Below are positions 4,884 to 6,443 of a stretch of 6,443 nucleotides of DNA, piece by piece. How positions within the stretch are numbered: position 1 is the first letter of the stretch; each line of letters starts with the position of its first letter. Location of the stretch: positions 1-6,443 of the forward strand of contig CAZLDG010000042.1 of assembly GCA_964558405.1 (NCBI GenBank). The letters are read 5' to 3'. Under the pieces are notes generated by a model. It was not told the DNA's origin. It ran no database searches and was given only the letters and a program-made list of their open reading frames with translations. A program made the position numbers and the translations under genes. This DNA is from Thioglobus_B sp964558405. GTDB taxonomy: Bacteria > Pseudomonadota > Gammaproteobacteria > PS1 > Pseudothioglobaceae.

Positions 4884-5653
4884 GCGTACTGCTACTACTG
4901 GGAGCATTTTCCGGCTTTATTGCCGGTTTATTAGGTGTTGGCGGCGGTTTGATTATGGTGCCGGCGCTGCTGTATTTACTTGCCAGTAGTGTCCCAGAGG
5001 TGGCGCTGATGCACACAGCGGTGGGTACAGCGCTAGCAGCCATTATCTTTACCTCTATTTCCAGTGTACGGGCCCATCATCGTCACGGCGCAATTCATTG
5101 GGATTATTTTAAAAAGCTAACACCAACGGTGTTATTAGGCGCTTTCTCTGGTGCACTATTAACCAAGGTCATGAGTTTTGACTTTATGCGACTCTTCTTC
5201 GCCGTATTCGAATTCACCGTGGCTGCTATTATGTATTTTGGTCTTAGTAGTAGTTCGCATGCACAGCATCTACGTCAGTGGGTATGGCGCTTAACCGGTT
5301 ATATCATTGGTCTGGTTTCTGCCATTGTTGGTATTGGCGGAGGCACGATGACCACGCCATTTTTAACCTATAACCAAGTGGCGATTAAAAACGCTATTGC
5401 CACCTCGGCAGCAGTCGGTATGCCAATTGCTGTGGCTGGCGCGTTGGGTTTTATCGTGGCCGGCCTAGGGGTTGAAAGTGCCACCGGTGGTTTGGGCTTT
5501 ATTCACTTACAGGCCCTGATTAGTATTGTGGTTGCTAGTGTGCTGTTTGCCCCGTTGGGTGCCAAGGTAGCACATCAGGTTGATGGCAAAAAACTCAAGA
5601 AATTCTTCGCGCTATTTCTGGCAGCATTGGGCGTGAGTGTGTTAAGTTTCTAA
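4871..5653 (+). CDS. TSUP (TauE/SafE) family membrane transporter, probable CTG start
   Basis: This is an inner-membrane permease of the TSUP family (older names DUF81, TauE/SafE), whose members move organosulfur compounds, sulfite or other anions. From CTG 4871 it has 260 residues, the family norm, with seven or eight hydrophobic segments in two homologous halves. Each half opens with the family signature: GFIAGLLGVGGG at residues 15-26 and GLVSAIVGIGGGTMTTP at about 147-163. HTAVGTALAAIIFTSISSV, at about residues 48-66, is the typical loop-helix of the first half. The first ordinary start codon, TTG 4949, would remove 26 residues including the first signature, so it is unlikely. CTG has GAGGT six bases upstream and overlaps the hydrolase stop by 13 bases. 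An ATA inside the ATAA at 4880 is a weaker alternative. The substrate cannot be told from sequence. The 3' end overlaps ubiX. Confidence 0.85.
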   Translation: MATISVLLLLGAFSGFIAGLLGVGGGLIMVPALLYLLASSVPEVALMHTAVGTALAAIIFTSISSVRAHHRHGAIHWDYFKKLTPTVLLGAFSGALLTKVMSFDFMRLFFAVFEFTVAAIMYFGLSSSSHAQHLRQWVWRLTGYIIGLVSAIVGIGGGTMTTPFLTYNQVAIKNAIATSAAVGMPIAVAGALGFIVAGLGVESATGGLGFIHLQALISIVVASVLFAPLGAKVAHQVDGKKLKKFFALFLAALGVSVLSF

Positions 5654-6249
5654 CCCTGCCAAGGTGTGGTGAGCTCATGCTCAACATCTAAGTGATCTAA
5701 AATACGCGCCACCACAAAATCAACCAAGTCTTGTATGGATTGCGGCTGCTGATAAAAGGCCGGATTGGCGTCAATAATACTCACGCCTAAACGTGCAAGT
5801 TTGAGCATATTCTCTAAGTGAATGGCTGAATACGGGGTTTCTCTGGGCACTAGAATCAATTGCTTCTGCTCTTTAAGCACCACATCGGCAGCGCGATGAA
5901 TCAGATTATCAGCAGCGCCATGGGCAATGGCGCTAAGCGTTGCCATGGTACACGGACACACAACCATCGCACGTGGTGGGTTAGAGCCTGAGGCCACGGG
6001 TGCAGACCATTGATTTTTAGAAAAAGCTTTGATTTGCCCCTCTCTAGCACCCAGATATTGACTCAGACCTTGTTCGATACTGGCGGTGTCACCACCCAAT
6101 TCCAGATCGGTCTCCATGGCGATCACGGTATTGGCTGCCTGAGAGATCATCACATAAATCAACTCCTGAGTTTTAATTAACTCTTTAAGCAGAGTGAGTG
6201 CATAAGGCATGCCGGAGGCGCCGGTTAGAGCAATGGCAATTGGTTTCAT
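5650..6249 (-). CDS. ubiX: Flavin prenyltransferase UbiX
   Basis: This enzyme joins a dimethylallyl group to reduced FMN, making the prenylated flavin cofactor that UbiD needs to decarboxylate the ubiquinone precursor. The 199 residues are family length. The FMN-binding GASG is at 10-13 with S12. S36 and E46 follow in the second strand-helix, SGS at 87-89, and the PCTMATLSAIAHG block at 99-111. RAADVVLKE (119-127) and LVPRETPYS (133-141) supply R119, K126, R136 and E137, and AFYQQP supplies Y166. These sit at a constant offset of three from the known Pseudomonas active-site residues, so the enzyme should be active. The ATG overlaps the mpl stop as ATGA. No Shine-Dalgarno precedes it, pointing to translational coupling. 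Its stop overlaps that of the convergent transporter gene. Confidence 0.96.
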   Translation of the reverse strand: MKPIAIALTGASGMPYALTLLKELIKTQELIYVMISQAANTVIAMETDLELGGDTASIEQGLSQYLGAREGQIKAFSKNQWSAPVASGSNPPRAMVVCPCTMATLSAIAHGAADNLIHRAADVVLKEQKQLILVPRETPYSAIHLENMLKLARLGVSIIDANPAFYQQPQSIQDLVDFVVARILDHLDVEHELTTPWQG

Positions 6250-6443
6250 AGTTTATTAATCAGTTTGTTAAATAAATTGTCAAAGCCGCCATTGGACATT
6301 ACCACCCAATGTCCTGTGTTCAGACTGAGTAATTGTTCAATTATCTCCTGGACACTGTCAAACAGACTTACGTGCTGGCTTTGTAGTGCTTGGTCCACAT
6401 CCCAATCGACTCCTTGTGGCCTAAGAATCAACACTTGATCAGC
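6246..6443 (-). CDS. mpl: UDP-N-acetylmuramate--L-alanyl-gamma-D-glutamyl-meso-DAP ligase, C-terminal part
   Basis: This is the last 65 codons of a gene that runs off the right edge. The reading frame is open to the final base, beginning ADQVLILRPQ. The closing segment GHWVVMSNGGFDNLFNKL matches the C-terminus of Mpl, a Mur-ligase-family enzyme that attaches the recycled tripeptide L-Ala-gamma-D-Glu-meso-DAP to UDP-MurNAc. The PQGVDWDVDQAL stretch before it also fits the Mur-ligase C-terminal domain of Mpl. The catalytic ATP-binding part lies outside the window and cannot be judged. Its TGA stop shares ATGA with the ubiX start. The mpl-ubiX pair is known in Pseudomonas, which supports both calls. 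Confidence 0.85.
   Translation of the reverse strand, partial: ADQVLILRPQGVDWDVDQALQSQHVSLFDSVQEIIEQLLSLNTGHWVVMSNGGFDNLFNKLINKL

Overview
The window looks like chromosomal DNA of a moderately AT-rich gammaproteobacterium. The ribosomal proteins and RNA polymerase alpha are close to their E. coli counterparts throughout. The order rpsK-rpsD-rpoA-rplQ is the distal part of the proteobacterial alpha operon, and an mpl-ubiX pair like that of Pseudomonas lies at the right end. A finer placement cannot be supported from this sequence; frequent CTA (Leu) and AGA (Arg) codons in the ribosomal genes argue against a close relative of E. coli.

Layout. Positions 2-3104 (+) form one tight gene run: rpsK, rpsD, rpoA, rplQ, then rpsU and a GatB/YqeY-family gene, with junctions of 9-12 bases. 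A hairpin near 3119-3142 may end it. A 250-base leader region (3105-3354) holds a TATAAT box, a perfect 9-bp inverted repeat and a run of eight G residues as ribosome-binding site. It precedes a GTG-started FixJ/LuxR-type response regulator (3355-3999) whose receiver domain has lost several phosphorylation residues. After 158 non-coding bases with another TATAAT box comes a secreted alpha/beta hydrolase of the DUF3530 type (4158-4883). It overlaps a TSUP/TauE-SafE membrane transporter gene whose real start appears to be a CTG at 4871. On the minus strand, ubiX (flavin prenyltransferase) and the 3' end of mpl (murein tripeptide recycling ligase) overlap by ATGA. ubiX meets the transporter gene tail to tail with a 4-base overlap.

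How it works together. The left half supplies translation and transcription machinery. The hydrolase and transporter are probably co-transcribed. mpl and ubiX are translationally coupled housekeeping genes. No dramatic new system is evident. The best leads are the degenerate orphan regulator with its unusual leader and G tract, the non-canonical start of the transporter, and the attachment of rpsU-yqeY to the alpha operon instead of to dnaG-rpoD.
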